64,000 nucleotides of DNA from assembly GCA_000310025.1 (NCBI GenBank), contig FN649737.1, positions 2,107,934-2,171,933 on the forward strand, given 5' to 3'. Under the pieces are notes generated by a model. It did no database searches. It was not told the DNA's origin and saw nothing but the letters and a program-made list of their open reading frames with translations. Of this stretch, positions 11,789 through 20,760 are shown in pieces (within the stretch, counting starts at the first letter, position 1; each line of letters begins with the position of its first letter). This stretch comes from Ectocarpus siliculosus. Lineage: Eukaryota > Sar > Phaeophyceae > Ectocarpales > Ectocarpaceae. The translations under genes were made by a program, and so were the position numbers.

Positions 11789-11854
11789 GAGCCATGCGGG
11801 TGGTAGCTCTCAGCAAGCCGAAGGTCTTCAAGCTGAACGACAACCAATTTGCAG
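11789..11854 (+). pseudogene. Plus-strand LRR exon, diverged
   Basis: Acceptor atcgcag, donor GCAG|GTGACA. It reads AMRVVALSKPKVFKLNDN then QFA: an open 66-base unit keeping the LxxLxLxxNxF pattern only loosely. Opposite in strand to the ROCO gene. Confidence 0.55.
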
Positions 11855-11958
11855 GTGACATTGCTTTGGAGGACTTCTAAGCATGATTCTTGTTGGGTTC
11901 AACAAGCTTCGTCACGCGATTCTCACTTTTTGTTTTGCTGGTACACTGCTGTGCACAG

Positions 11959-12033
11959 AGGGGCCCACACCCAAGGAGCTGGGAGCCCTAGCAGAGCTCA
12001 AAGAGCCTATTTTGAGCTACGACCAGCTTACAG
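11959..12033 (+). pseudogene. Plus-strand LRR exon, open, 75 bases
   Basis: Acceptor tgcacag, donor ACAG|GTAACA. It reads GPTPKELGALAELKEPILS then YDQLT. Frame and both splice signals are preserved, but LKEPILSYDQ has lost key LRR leucines and the Asn. Confidence 0.6.
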
Positions 12034-12173
12034 GTAACATGTGAGGTCATACATCAATTTTTGTTTATCTCGGAAGCCTGCCACTTCCAGGCCAACTACT
12101 CGCCTACGCCCTACAAAAGGAGGGAGGCCATTTGTAAATCACCGATATTCCTGTACTTTCTCATTCGCTGCAG

Positions 12174-12239
12174 GCCCCATCACACCGGAGCTGCTCACAG
12201 TGCCACAAGTCCTTAAACTTCGTTCATTCAAACTCAGCG
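12174..12239 (+). pseudogene. Plus-strand LRR exon with lost donor
   Basis: Acceptor tcgctgcag is good. It reads PITPELLTVPQVLKLRSF then KLS. The expected donor G|GTGAGT is G|ATGAGT, so the invariant GT is gone. Confidence 0.7.
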
Positions 12240-12347
12240 ATGAGTCAACAAGTTCGTGCGTCATGCGGTCGTGCTCATAAAAAACACAGGACAATTCTTC
12301 TAAAAGACGGGACAACGTGTATATATGCCCGCGCTGTGCACGTTCTA

Positions 12348-12415
12348 GAGGAGCCGTTCCCGAGTCGCTGGGAGCTCTCAGTAAGCTGCAGGAACTCTCA
12401 TGTTCAACAACCAAC
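12348..12415 (+). pseudogene. Plus-strand LRR exon with frameshift
   Basis: It follows a tctag acceptor. It reads AVPESLGALSKLQEL, then the frame must shift by one base to read FNNQLN before G|GTAAAG. Boundaries are approximate by a few bases. Confidence 0.6.
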
Positions 12416-12543
12416 TTAACGGTAAAGAGGAATACACTACGGTTCTGCGCTACCCATCTTGTAGGAAGCTGCTCCGCCGGCTTCTAGAATCTCACTCGCC
12501 CACGAGGCAGGATTCATTCTAACACTTGTACCTAGAGACTCAC

Positions 12544-12615
12544 CGCTAAGCTTGTTTCGGCCAAGGACGAGATACTTCAGTGCTGAGAGGTTTCCCAGCT
12601 CAGGCGGGACGGGGC
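12544..12615 (-). CDS. LRR exon, intact, 72 bases
   Basis: Acceptor gttgcag, donor AGCG|GTGAGTC, phase 1 at both ends. It encodes PVPPELGNLSALKYLVLG then RNKLS, a 24-residue plant-type LRR. It is a likely LRR of the ROCO gene and the closest intact one upstream of its cap exon. Confidence 0.85.
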
Positions 12616-12821
12616 CTGCAACAGGGAGGGAATTTGAAGTTGTAAACAACAAGTAACAGCAGTGTTTCTCCCGGCTTCAACAAAATCTGAAAGTTGCGAC
12701 GCAAGTGTTCTAGACAGCTCTCGCCTACGCATAGGCAGGACACATCTTCCAGAAATCGGACAATACTTCAGAGGCCTACAACCAGCCCGCGTTACCGAAA
12801 ACGACGTTGTATATTGTGTAG

Positions 12822-12893
12822 GACTCATACCTGATGAGATGGTAGCTCTGCCCAAGCTGAAGGAGCTTGAGCTGCAGAGCAACCGGCTTACCT
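12822..12893 (+). pseudogene. Plus-strand LRR exon, 72 bases, GC donor
   Basis: Acceptor tgtgtag. It reads LIPDEMVALPKLKELELQ then SNRLT, fully open. The donor position reads T|GCAAGC instead of G|GTAAGC. GC donors can work, so this unit may be functional or newly damaged. Inverted partner of 13028-13093. Confidence 0.7.
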
Positions 12894-13027
12894 GCAAGCG
12901 ACTTGCACTGGCATTCTAATATTGCTCTGCTCCTAGGAAATCGACCAACGCCCGGCTCGGGAATCCACCGGGTCAATTTTCTAGAAGTGGGGAGCAAAAC
13001 AGAATGCCAAAAGTGCAAGCCGCTTAC

Positions 13028-13093
13028 CGGTAAAATGGTTGCTCTGCAGCTCAAGCTCCTCCAGCTCGGTCAGAGCCCTCGCCAGTACGGATC
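13028..13093 (-). CDS. LRR exon, 66 bases, diverged
   Basis: Acceptor tgtgcag, donor ACCG|GTAAGC, phase 1 at both ends. It reads SVLARALTELEELELQSN then HFT. Two residues shorter than the standard unit, with its first half altered. With its adjoining intron, it is the inverted partner of the plus-strand LRR at 12822-12893. Confidence 0.75.
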
Positions 13094-13213
13094 CTGCACA
13101 AGATACAAGGCGGGTTCCTGAAGCAATGTGCCGTCTTCTAGAAGGTGCATCCTGCCTATACGTTGACAGGACCGATGTCCTCGAATATTATTAATGTTTT
13201 TTTTTCTGTACCG

Positions 13214-13285
13214 GTTCGGTTCCCAAGGAGCTGGGAGCTCTGTCCGAGCTCAACAAGCGTCGGCTGAGCGACCACCAGCTTTCAG
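13214..13285 (+). pseudogene. Plus-strand LRR exon with lost acceptor
   Basis: It reads SVPKELGALSELNKRRLS then DHQLS with donor TCAG|GTAAAA. The bases before it are ctgtaccg, so the acceptor AG has become CG. Confidence 0.65.
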
Positions 13286-13407
13286 GTAAAAGACGGGCAG
13301 TACAGCAGTATTGTTTCCCCGGATCTTCAGAAACCGTTGTTTCAAGAATATGAATCCCGCCGACGGCGTCGGCATGACTCATCCCGAAAGGCGGAATAGC
13401 CACTCAC

Positions 13408-13473
13408 CGCTCAGCTGGTTGGCCGCAAGTTTGAGATACTGTAGCGTGGGTGAGGCCGGGGAATTCCTTTTTG
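13408..13473 (-). pseudogene. LRR exon, half decayed
   Basis: The second half, TLQYLKLAANQLS followed by G|GTGAGT, is a clean LRR with a good donor. The first half has lost the PIPPELGNL pattern. The nearest acceptor is tactag at 13474, giving 66 bases. May or may not still be spliced. Confidence 0.6.
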
Positions 13474-13512
13474 CTAGTACCCGCTGAAATCGTGTTGGCT
13501 TTTTCGCCGCAG

Positions 13513-13583
13513 GTCTTATCCCGCCGGGGGTGGGAAAGCCAGTATCACAGGCGTACCTCAGCTTGCGGTAAACCAGCTGAGCG
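13513..13583 (+). pseudogene. Plus-strand LRR exon, one base short
   Basis: Acceptor cgccgcag, donor AGCG|GTGAGT, both good. Length is 71 instead of 72: it reads LIPPGVGKPVSQAYLSLR and then TAA, whereas the next frame gives LAVNQLS. A single-base deletion explains this. Confidence 0.75.
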
Positions 13584-13717
13584 GTGAGTACTGACATTGT
13601 GGTGGACAGCAACGGCGCAAGGAGCATCCATGAATCTCCCACGCGTGTGTGCGTGGCTTTCTACAACTCGCGGCGAAACCTTCTACAAGTGGGGCATGAT
13701 AGGTGCCCGGCTCTTAC

Positions 13718-13789
13718 CGGTAAGCTCGTTGCAGGACAGGGAGAGCTGCAGCAGCCTGCTGAGAGATCCCAGCGCCACAGGAATAGGTC
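13718..13789 (-). CDS. LRR exon, intact, 72 bases
   Basis: Acceptor ttgtgcag, donor ACCG|GTAAGAGC, phase 1 at both ends. It encodes PIPVALGSLSRLLQLSLS then CNELT. A standard unit compatible with the ROCO gene. Confidence 0.85.
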
Positions 13790-13970
13790 CTGCACAAGGG
13801 GCACGGCGACAAAAAAAACAAATGTAGTTTACCATTCTCTGGAGTATTGCGCCGTGTTCTGCAAGATGTGTCCTGTCGACGTGGGTTAGTAGGCGTTGTT
13901 CAAGAAGCCGGGTGATTCGCTATATTCCCCGCTAAACTCCCCGCTGAATTCTTGGTTGCACTTTCGCTAG

Positions 13971-14039
13971 GCCCCATCCCGCCGGAGGTGGGAAACCTCG
14001 CACTCCAGCGCCTCAACCTTTCGCTCAGCAAGCTGAGCG
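13971..14039 (+). CDS. Plus-strand LRR exon, open, 69 bases
   Basis: Acceptor ttcgctag, donor AGCG|GTGAGA, phase 1 at both ends. It reads PIPPEVGNLALQRLNLSL then SKLS. One residue short but with an intact frame and splice signals; the best-preserved unit on this strand. Confidence 0.7.
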
Positions 14040-14160
14040 GTGAGACGCGTATTGCAACTAGGAAAACGAAAAATTGACACAGTTTCGAGTATCCTTCTAG
14101 AAAGCGGGGAACACTTATTTCTCCCCCCGCTGAGTTCGTGTTTGCTCGGTCGCCCTCCAG

Positions 14161-14231
14161 GTCTCATTCCGGCAGAGCTGGGAAACTCTCAGCTCTGGAA
14201 CACGTCGATCTTCCAGGGAACAAGCTCGCCG
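14161..14231 (+). pseudogene. Plus-strand LRR exon: frameshift and lost donor
   Basis: Acceptor ccctccag. It reads LIPAELGN, then one base is missing, and the next frame gives LSALEHVDLPGNKLA. The donor is G|ATGAGT instead of G|GTGAGT, the same GT-to-AT loss as at 12239. Confidence 0.75.
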
Positions 14232-14334
14232 ATGAGTCCCACAACGCATTTTTGAATCACTGTGACGATGATTGCTTGTTCTTAGGTAGACATATTGGAA
14301 ATATATCATGGAGTATTCTCACCACTCAACTCAC

Positions 14335-14421
14335 CGGTCAACTTGTTACCACCACCGAATATGTCGCCGAGGTTGAGGACCTGCAGGGTGCTGAGTTTTC
14401 CTAGCTCTGGCGGGATGGGCC
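14335..14421 (-). CDS. LRR exon, 87 bases, with insertion
   Basis: Acceptor gggtgcag, donor ACCG|GTGAGTTG. It encodes PIPPELGKLSTLQVLNLG, then DIFGGG, then NKLT. The extra residues between the LNL and NKL parts make the unit five residues longer than usual. Still in frame with phase 1 at both ends. Confidence 0.8.
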
Positions 14422-14571
14422 CTGCACCCGAAGAATAAAAAAGTCAACGTGTAGAACACGCGGCGAAGTTTCAGAATTCCGTCGATTTAGAGTGCCACAG
14501 ATAATGTTCGGTTTGTTTCCCACCCACGTTGTTTCAAAATAATAATTCGTCCTTTATCCTCCTGGACTCAC

Positions 14572-14643
14572 CGTCCAACTTGCTGTTGCCGAGGTCGAGG
14601 TGTTCCAAGGCGTTCAAACTTCCAAGCTGCGGCGGGATGGGTC
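14572..14643 (-). CDS. LRR exon, intact, 72 bases
   Basis: Acceptor tgtacag, donor GACG|GTGAGTCC, phase 1 at both ends. It encodes PIPPQLGSLNALEHLDLG then NSKLD. It is the most upstream LRR exon of the minus strand that I can find. Confidence 0.85.
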
Positions 14644-14784
14644 CTGTACAGATGCAAGCAAGCCAGCAGGGATGATGTTGCTGGGACTCCGAAGAACGAA
14701 TCCGTTGTTTCTAGAACGCCTATTCACCCACGTGTAGGCGGGAGTGAGTCGAAAACACAATCAAACTATTTCGATATCTATGCA

Positions 14785-14849
14785 GGTGCCATCCCGGCGG
14801 CGCTCTAAAAAGCCAACCTGGCTTAACCTGTCGAAAACCGGCCCAGCAG
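14785..14849 (+). pseudogene. Plus-strand LRR exon, decayed
   Basis: Acceptor tatgcag followed by AIPAAL and then TAA. Only the first third resembles an LRR; no GT donor is present at the expected position. Confidence 0.5.
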
Positions 14850-15025
14850 TGCGGGATGGTGTTGACATTTTGATATATACTGGAGTATGTTTTTGTATCT
14901 GGAGAATATGCATGTGTCCCGCCCGCGCGTAGGCGAGAAACATGCTGAAGAACCACCCTCCGGCGTATTCGACTTGGTTTGTTGTTTGTACGATGAGTCC
15001 TTGGTTTCTCGCGTTACTCAAACAG

Positions 15026-15097
15026 GCCCTATTCCGGAGGAGCTAGGCAACCTCGCAGTCCTGACGCACCTGTGGCTCAATGTAAATCGCCAGGAAG
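15026..15097 (+). pseudogene. Plus-strand LRR exon with lost donor
   Basis: Acceptor caaacag. It reads PIPEELGNLAVLTHLWLN then VNRQE, open for 72 bases, but the donor position reads G|GCATTT. Confidence 0.65.
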
Positions 15098-15254
15098 GCA
15101 TTTAAGTATGTAGCACTGCAGTATTTCGTCTCCTCAGAGGAATGTTGAATCCTACCCACCACGCGTAGGCAGGACCGATGTTCTAGAGGCCGAGGTATTA
15201 TTGAAACAACGTAAAAATCATTGTTGTATGACCGCTGCTGTGCGGCTCATGCAG

Positions 15255-15325
15255 GACGCATCCCCAAGGAGCTTGGAGCTCTAACTAACCTGGAGCAGCT
15301 TTAGCTGGAACGAATCCGCTCGCCG
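15255..15325 (+). pseudogene. Plus-strand LRR exon with stop and frameshift
   Basis: Acceptor catgcag, donor GCCG|GTGAGG. It reads RIPKELGALTNLEQL and then TAG. Length is 71, one base short, so the end is also out of frame. Confidence 0.75.
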
Positions 15326-15390
15326 GTGAGGGGCGTGTCAAATGGGCAATCGAAATTGCCAATTGTCTCTCCTTTCGGTAATGCTATATC

Positions 15391-15404
15391 CGACACCGGT
15401 GTCG
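15391..15404. repeat. Perfect 14-base palindrome CGACACCGGTGTCG
   Basis: It is followed at 15411 by TTATATACGACACC, the same half-site that forms the arm of the large palindrome inside the 184-base repeat. It probably marks an older, rearranged unit. Confidence 0.7.
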
Positions 15405-15534
15405 AACTTCCTTATATACGACACCAACGAGATCTCGGCCCACAGAGCACCAATCGCCTAAACCTCAAATGCACTGTGTAGCCATGGCCAACAACAATCT
15501 AGAAATACAACTTTGAGTCAAACCGATCCACTGG

Positions 15535-16330
15535 TTGCGGAGATATCTTCGAAAAAGGGGGCTCAGCAGCATCGCAGACAGGGGTGACCAGCACAAATAC
15601 AGCTGTAACTTCGCGCCCAGGACTCCAATCGGCCAACCACAAACTGCGCTGTGTAGCCACCGTCTACAGCAATCGCGCAACACAAACTTCGACCCAATCG
15701 ACGCAGTCGTTGCGGAGATATGCTCAAAAACGGGGCCCCCGCAATCTGACCGAGTGGATGTCAGCCACGTTTCCGGCCGTAACTCTTCGCTCATGCGTCG
15801 GAAGAGCGCAGGTGCAGTCGTCACGGGTAGGTATGGGCCGCAGCTATCGTTCAAGCCACTGTACAGCGCAATCCGTGCAGTGGTTGTGGAGATATGCCCA
15901 CACCCGGTGCCACGGCGGCCCCGAGGGTGGCGTCGTGTATAAGCTTATATACGACACCGCTTGTTTCTCCGCGCGAAGGGCTTGGACGGACGTCAAACAA
16001 CCTGCACTGCATTGGTATGACCCACAGCTATCGTTCAAGCCGCTGTACTGCGAAATCCGTGGAGTGGTTGTGGAGATATGCCCGCACCCGGTGGCACGGC
16101 GGCCCCGAGGGTGGTGTCGTATATAAGCTTATATACGACACCACCCGTTTCTCCGCACAAAGGGCTCGGATAGACGCCAAACAACCTGCACTGCATTGGT
16201 ATGAGCCGCAGCTATCGTTGAAGTTGCTGTTCAGCGAAATCCGTGCAGTGGTTGTGGAGATTCGCCTACCCCCGGTGGGGCGGTGGCCCCGAGGACGGTG
16301 TCGCAGATAATCTTATCTTCTACACCGCCC
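15535..16330. repeat. 184-base tandem repeat, about 2.6 clear copies
   Basis: The landmark cagctatcgtt recurs at 15841, 16025 and 16209, exactly 184 bases apart. Each unit contains ggttgtggagat, cggtggcacggcggccccga and a central palindrome around ATAAGCTTAT. More diverged units can be sensed at about 15713 and 15535 from the conserved gttgcggagatat. The array does not encode a recognisable protein. Confidence 0.85.
16109..16146. repeat. Perfect 38-base palindrome
   Basis: Every base pairs with its mirror from GGGTGGTGTCGTATATAAG to its complement ending CACCACCC. The copies at about 15925-15962 and 16293-16330 are imperfect. No loop is present, so it could extrude as a cruciform. Confidence 0.9.
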
Positions 16331-16953
16331 GTGCAGCCAACGTGGAGTACGCGGATAGTTTGTGCGGAGGTTTGCCTCCTGCCAGTGAAGCAGTGTCTTG
16401 CGTTGGTAGGACTTGACTATTGAAGCTGCCGACAAGTTGAACCACGTGGATGGCGCGATTTCACGCTATGGGGGGCACGGCGGCCGACGGCAAGGTCGGA
16501 AACAGACGTTTGAATCGGTGTACATCCGGCCCGTGCGGAATTGATCACCCGAGACATCTTGGAGTCTTCGAACGGCCGAGTACGTGGGAGATGTGTATGT
16601 GAAGGGCGCGGGGCGGTGGGTGGGATTAATTTTGCTTCAATGTGCTCAAGCGTCGGCAGCTTTTGAGGTAATTTTCCCCTCGCTTTGTTTCACACCCAGA
16701 AGACACGAAGCCTGAAGCCACATGGGGTCACCCCGTGACACGATGACCGATAGGAGAGGAGAAAAATCACTTTCCCATAAGTTTCCCATATGTCGTAATG
16801 CTACGCCTGACAACGACATCGAGACTCGCTCAAGCTGGACCTGCAGCGACTGTCACTGAAAGAAGCTCAACTTCACGGCATCCAGGTAGATCTACCTTAC
16901 GAACCAGCCCTCCCGAATCCTCCGCATGGCGCGCTGACGGTTTAACCTAGGCG
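16331..16953. other. No gene recognised
   Basis: Spacer between the tandem repeat and the transposase C-terminus. No motif or repeat recognised; could hold the 3' end of the MULE element. Confidence 0.4.
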
Positions 16954-19318
16954 TCATGTGTTAAGTCCTAGGGCTTGCCCTCTACGGCTGGGAGCCCCAG
17001 ACCCAGACCCAGCTGAGTCTCTCATCCTTTTAACCCTGCGGCTCCTGTCCATCCGTCCTTGCGCATTACCGATCGGCTTAGCAGAGACGGTCTGCGTAGG
17101 CGGTGCACCATTGTCATCGCCGCGCTCCTCCTGTTTCCTCTCCGGCTTTGATTTCTTGGGCCTTCCAGCCTTTTTGACCTGCGCGGGATTCTTGGCGTTG
17201 TTCAGTCCGGTAGCCTCCAGGATCTGGAACCTCACCCACTTGTCGAGGCCAGCCTGGATCTCCACGGCCTTGGCGTGTGTCACCGACCTCAGGATTTCTG
17301 AGACGTTTTCCTTGGCCTTGGCCATCATGCTCGCGAACACGCGGCGCTCATCACTCGCTGATCGAGCCTCAGCTGATTTTCCCGCTCGTTCCGAGGGATG
17401 CACACCGTCTTCCCCGTCGTCGTCGTCGAACGTCGGCCCCCAGTAGTTCTCGTCTACGCCGTGGTCACATCCGTCCCAGCCGTTAACGTGCCCTGCCTCG
17501 TTCAACACTTTGGAGACGGTCCATGGCTCGTGCTTGCCGTCAAGCGATTGCCGCCAGCGTTTGTGGACGCTGTTGCCGTCGAAGCGGTGGTCGAGCACGA
17601 CCCCCTTGAACTTGCCGCCGAGGAAGCGAACTAGCGCGGCGAAGTAGTGCCTGCAAAGCAGGCCGTGTCGCAAAAGCTTGAGGCAAGAGCACAAGTGGAA
17701 GCCATCGGGTCCGAAAACCACAACATGGCCTGGCCGTGCAGGCGTGAGCTTGTATCGCACGGCCACCGCAACGTGGACGCGAAGTACGCGGATGAGGTCG
17801 AGAAGTGCCTCCAACGACGTGCGCGCCCATACGCTGCTGTCGTTAGTCGATTCGGCCTCAGGTCCACACATGCAGTCCTTCTCCAGGTCAGTGTCGGCCG
17901 GCGCTTCCTCGAACAGGTTGAGGTCGAACTCTGCGGCCTCAAGCTTTCGACGAAGGACGCCCTCCCCAAGAGGACCGGGGCGGCCGTCGTCGTCCGCCGC
18001 GCCTGCGCAGATGATGTCGACGTCGTACTACTGCGTTCCGCCGATCTCGTCTCTAGCCTCCTGCCGAATGGAGCGGACCGTGATAAGGGACACATATTGT
18101 TTGAGATCGCCAGCGGTACGCGCACAAGGAGCTGCTTCGAATTCGCGGAACAACAATGGGGCCATCTGGATATTGTACCCAGAGACGGCAGGCGTGGTTC
18201 GGGTATTATTTGTATTTCAATACATCGACCTTCTCACCTGTTGGCAGTACTGGCTTGCGCCAACCCGTTCGAGCTCCTCCCGGATCGGGGCGAAGATTTC
18301 CTGCAGATGCTTCGTCTGGAATGGCAACTCCGCTCCCATGCCTCTCGTTCCCACCCTGAGCGAAGGATGTCCGGCGGAGTGTTCGAAAGGGAGTTCAAAC
18401 CTTGTGAGTTTCGGCTAAGTGGAAAAAATGGGAACGGTGCCGATGCGTGGCGGCCAACTTTTTTGTCAGGGGTTAGGGTGGAGACAAGCCAATTTGTGCG
18501 AGTTGATCCCAAAGCTGCCTAGATGAGTTTGGTTCAGGGTTAATCGCGGGGGTTGCGATAGAGGCACTACACCCGGGGCAGAGCACGCGCAGCGTAGCTC
18601 ACCATCGTTGATATAGCTAAGGCGGATGGCGCACCGCTTCAAGTTCTGACTTATTGAAACTCACCTGCTGTACTCGATGTCCATCTTGTGGTACAGAAGT
18701 TGGAGCTTCTCCCACAGACCGCACAGGGATAGCTTCTTGTGCACTCCCGATCTTTTGGTCACCCCGAACATGGTGCGTTGTGTAGCAACCATCCCCATGG
18801 TGAGGAGTGTCGGCCGGCATGAGAAGGCCCACTTCGTCTTGTTCCTTGACAACAACAGCGCGGGATGGACGTTTCCGGAATGTTTCCGGAATGAAGGCTT
18901 AGCGTGCGGAACGGCTGTGACTGCCTCTGTTACTACACTCAGGACAGCAATTTGGGCGCCGTACGCGGAACGACCCTCGCGTGAATTCATTGCCCCCGCC
19001 TCATGGTAACTCACTAGATGAGGTCGTCGATGTACTCCTCGCACTTCTTGCCGTTTACCATCCTCTCCAGGTCCACCCGGTACCTTGTGAAGGCCTGCGA
19101 CATGGCTTCGTTGTGGCAGAGGTTATATCACGCACCCCAACAGCCGATAGCTGCTTTATCTCACCTCCGGCGTTGCTGCGTACGCAGAACTGCGGATAAG
19201 ACGGAGCATTTTCGCCCGTTCTTCCTTGTCGGGAAAGGACGAAGAACACTTCCTTAGCACGTTCTTGAATATGTGCCACAAGCAGAAGAGGTGCGACGTG
19301 GTCAGCGTCAGTGAGCAT
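16954..19318 (-). pseudogene. MULE-type transposase with SWIM zinc finger, degraded
   Basis: Mutator-like transposases catalyse cut-and-paste transposition and often end in a SWIM zinc finger. Read on the minus strand, pieces occur in family order. First come LFCLWHIFKNVLRKC (19318-19190) and TRYRVDLERMVNGKKCEEYI (about 19100-19020). Then come MVATQRTMFGVTKRSGVHKK and LCGLWEKLQLLYHKMDIEYS, ending in the donor AG|GTGAGT at 18661. Next is KHLQEIFAPIREELERVGAS (about 18320-18250). The SWIM motif CSCLKLLRHGLLCRH (CxC-x8-CxH, about 17700-17650) sits in a 305-codon open stretch (17871-16954) whose tail is rich in Lys, Pro and Ser. A TAG just upstream, near 18020, breaks continuity unless an intron intervenes. 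The N-terminus was not found. Probably a dead or partly intron-split element. Confidence 0.75.
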
Positions 19319-19598
19319 GACCTACGTCAAACAGACGAACTCACACACGCCCCGAAACGAACATTGGCGTAGGAGTAGGGCGAGGGTAAAAGTACGAAGA
19401 CGTCCAATCAACGTGGTTTTTTTTTATGGTGGTGAGTGGAAGGCGTTAGCGACTTGGCGTTCGGGGAGCGATGAGGGTAAGGGACACACGGGCACCTAAC
19501 ACACAACGGACACAAAAACACAACCCGCCACACGGAAATATTCGGGAACGAACGTGTACACCCAAACCGTGTGCAGGCGCTGCGTTGCGCACCTTGGG

Positions 19599-20205
19599 CC
19601 GGCTTTCCTCCGTTGCTGACAGTTTAACGGCCAATCGAAGCAAGCCGAATAGAGGCGGCACCTCTCGCGCTCTCTGAAGACCCCTTACGCACAGTTTGAG
19701 CTTGTCGGGTGCTCTCTTGATGTTAGCTTTCCTGCCCGAATTTTTGATACGATTGTGGCAGTAAATTTACCAGTACCAAAAGCACCAGCTCAAGCTACCG
19801 AATACAGATGCGGCCCGGAGATAAGAAACGTGAATTCCGGGTCGAGGCTTAATATCTTAGTTCGGCAGCAAACACCAGCAAGTGCAAGGGCGCACGAAAA
19901 AAACTCCCTGGACCCACACTCCACTTTTTGTATTTCGGGCCTTCTGGGGGGGGGGGGGTACTCTAAAACCTATATAATAAGATATCTGCGAAGGGTCACA
20001 CGGAGGAGGACATTCATGTTGTGCACGCGATCCCCCCTTCGGCCCCCTGATCGATTTTTTGTGATTCGGTCAACGACATCAAGAGAGCACCCAGCGACCT
20101 CAAACTGTGCGTAGAAAGTCTTCTTTAGGGCACGAGAGGTGTCGCCTCTAAGCGGTTTGCTTCATTTGGCATTTAAACCGTCAAACACGACGAAAGTCCG
20201 TTTTC
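19599..20205. mobile_element. Inverted-repeat pair, about 130-base arms
   Basis: The reverse complement of about 19599-19725 matches about 20071-20205. Both arms read CATCAAGAGAGCACCC, CTCAAACTGTGCGTA, GAGAGGTG-CGCCTCTA and TTTGCTTC or CTTGCTTC in order. The interior of about 345 bases encodes nothing recognisable. This fits a foldback or non-autonomous DNA transposon. I could not define target-site duplications. Confidence 0.65.
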
Positions 20206-20219
20206 GTTTTTTGGGCCCG

Positions 20220-20760
20220 CCGAGGGGGGGGTGTACTCATAGTCGTGCATGCCGTAGTCGTTTGACCGTTGACCTCGCATCCCTACAAAGCCGGGACGGA
20301 GCACGCCGGGTTCTCACCGGACCAGGCTCTCACATCACCAAGCGCGAAGCGCCGTGAGGTATTTGGCGAGTCGCATGAAGGGTGAGCTGCATCCTGCTAA
20401 GGGTGTTCGGCATCTTGTGCTTACTTCCTTGCGTACGGATGACAGCTACGTATGACTTAATTTATTTTCTGGTGCTTTCACTTCCAGAGACAGTTGTAAG
20501 CACTGTGTAACTGCCTCGAGGAAGCTTGCCCATTTTAACACAACGTGGTACGATCATCCCCCGTTGCGCAGAGTGAGGTTTCTCGACCCCGCACAACATG
20601 ATCTACTCGACCACCATTATGGTTACCGCCAAAAAAAAAAAACGAGGTAAAAAAAAAACGGTAACCTGGTTGCCGAGTTCACGAAGTGAATTGGCTTGTT
20701 TTACAACGTCGTTGCCAAGCGACGAAAACCCAACCCCGATGGGGGGGGGGGGTCCAGGGA
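20220..20760 (+). repeat. Dispersed repeat, copy A
   Basis: It matches the reverse complement of about 33960-34490 over most of its length. Shared blocks include GTGCATGCC, CCTCGCATCCCTACA, CACCAAGCG-GAAGCGCCGTG, AACTGCCTCGA and TTTACAACGTCGTTGCCAAG. It ends in a G tract. No protein is encoded. It adjoins the right arm of the inverted-repeat pair, so the two may be one element. Confidence 0.75.

Larger units (their letters stand above)
4072..14643 (-). pseudogene. LRR-ROCO GTPase gene, probably pseudogenised
   Basis: Minus-strand multi-exon gene in the order LRR exons, Roc GTPase, COR, C-terminal region. ROCO proteins are multidomain GTPases in which Roc and COR form a nucleotide-controlled dimerisation module and the LRRs bind partners. 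In brown algae the family is proposed to include pathogen-recognition receptors. Roc motifs are readable: P-loop GQEGAGKT, switch DCAGQ and TKCD in place of NKxD. All Roc junctions use GT-AG introns with matching phases. No N-terminal exon upstream of 14643 was found. The COR region needs three frame changes (about 7712, 7690 and 6935) and has an in-frame stop if spliced in phase, so this copy is probably a pseudogene. The part between COR and the C-terminal exons (5029-6805) could not be recovered. Confidence 0.85.

Noticed and set aside
15465-16310. Open frames across the 184-base repeats as a repeat protein
   Set aside because: 184 is not a multiple of three, so the frame changes in each unit and no protein repeat is kept.
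17647-18522. Plus-strand 291-codon frame opposite the MULE
   Set aside because: It lies antisense to the SWIM-containing frame and shows no family motif, so it is judged a shadow of the minus-strand gene.
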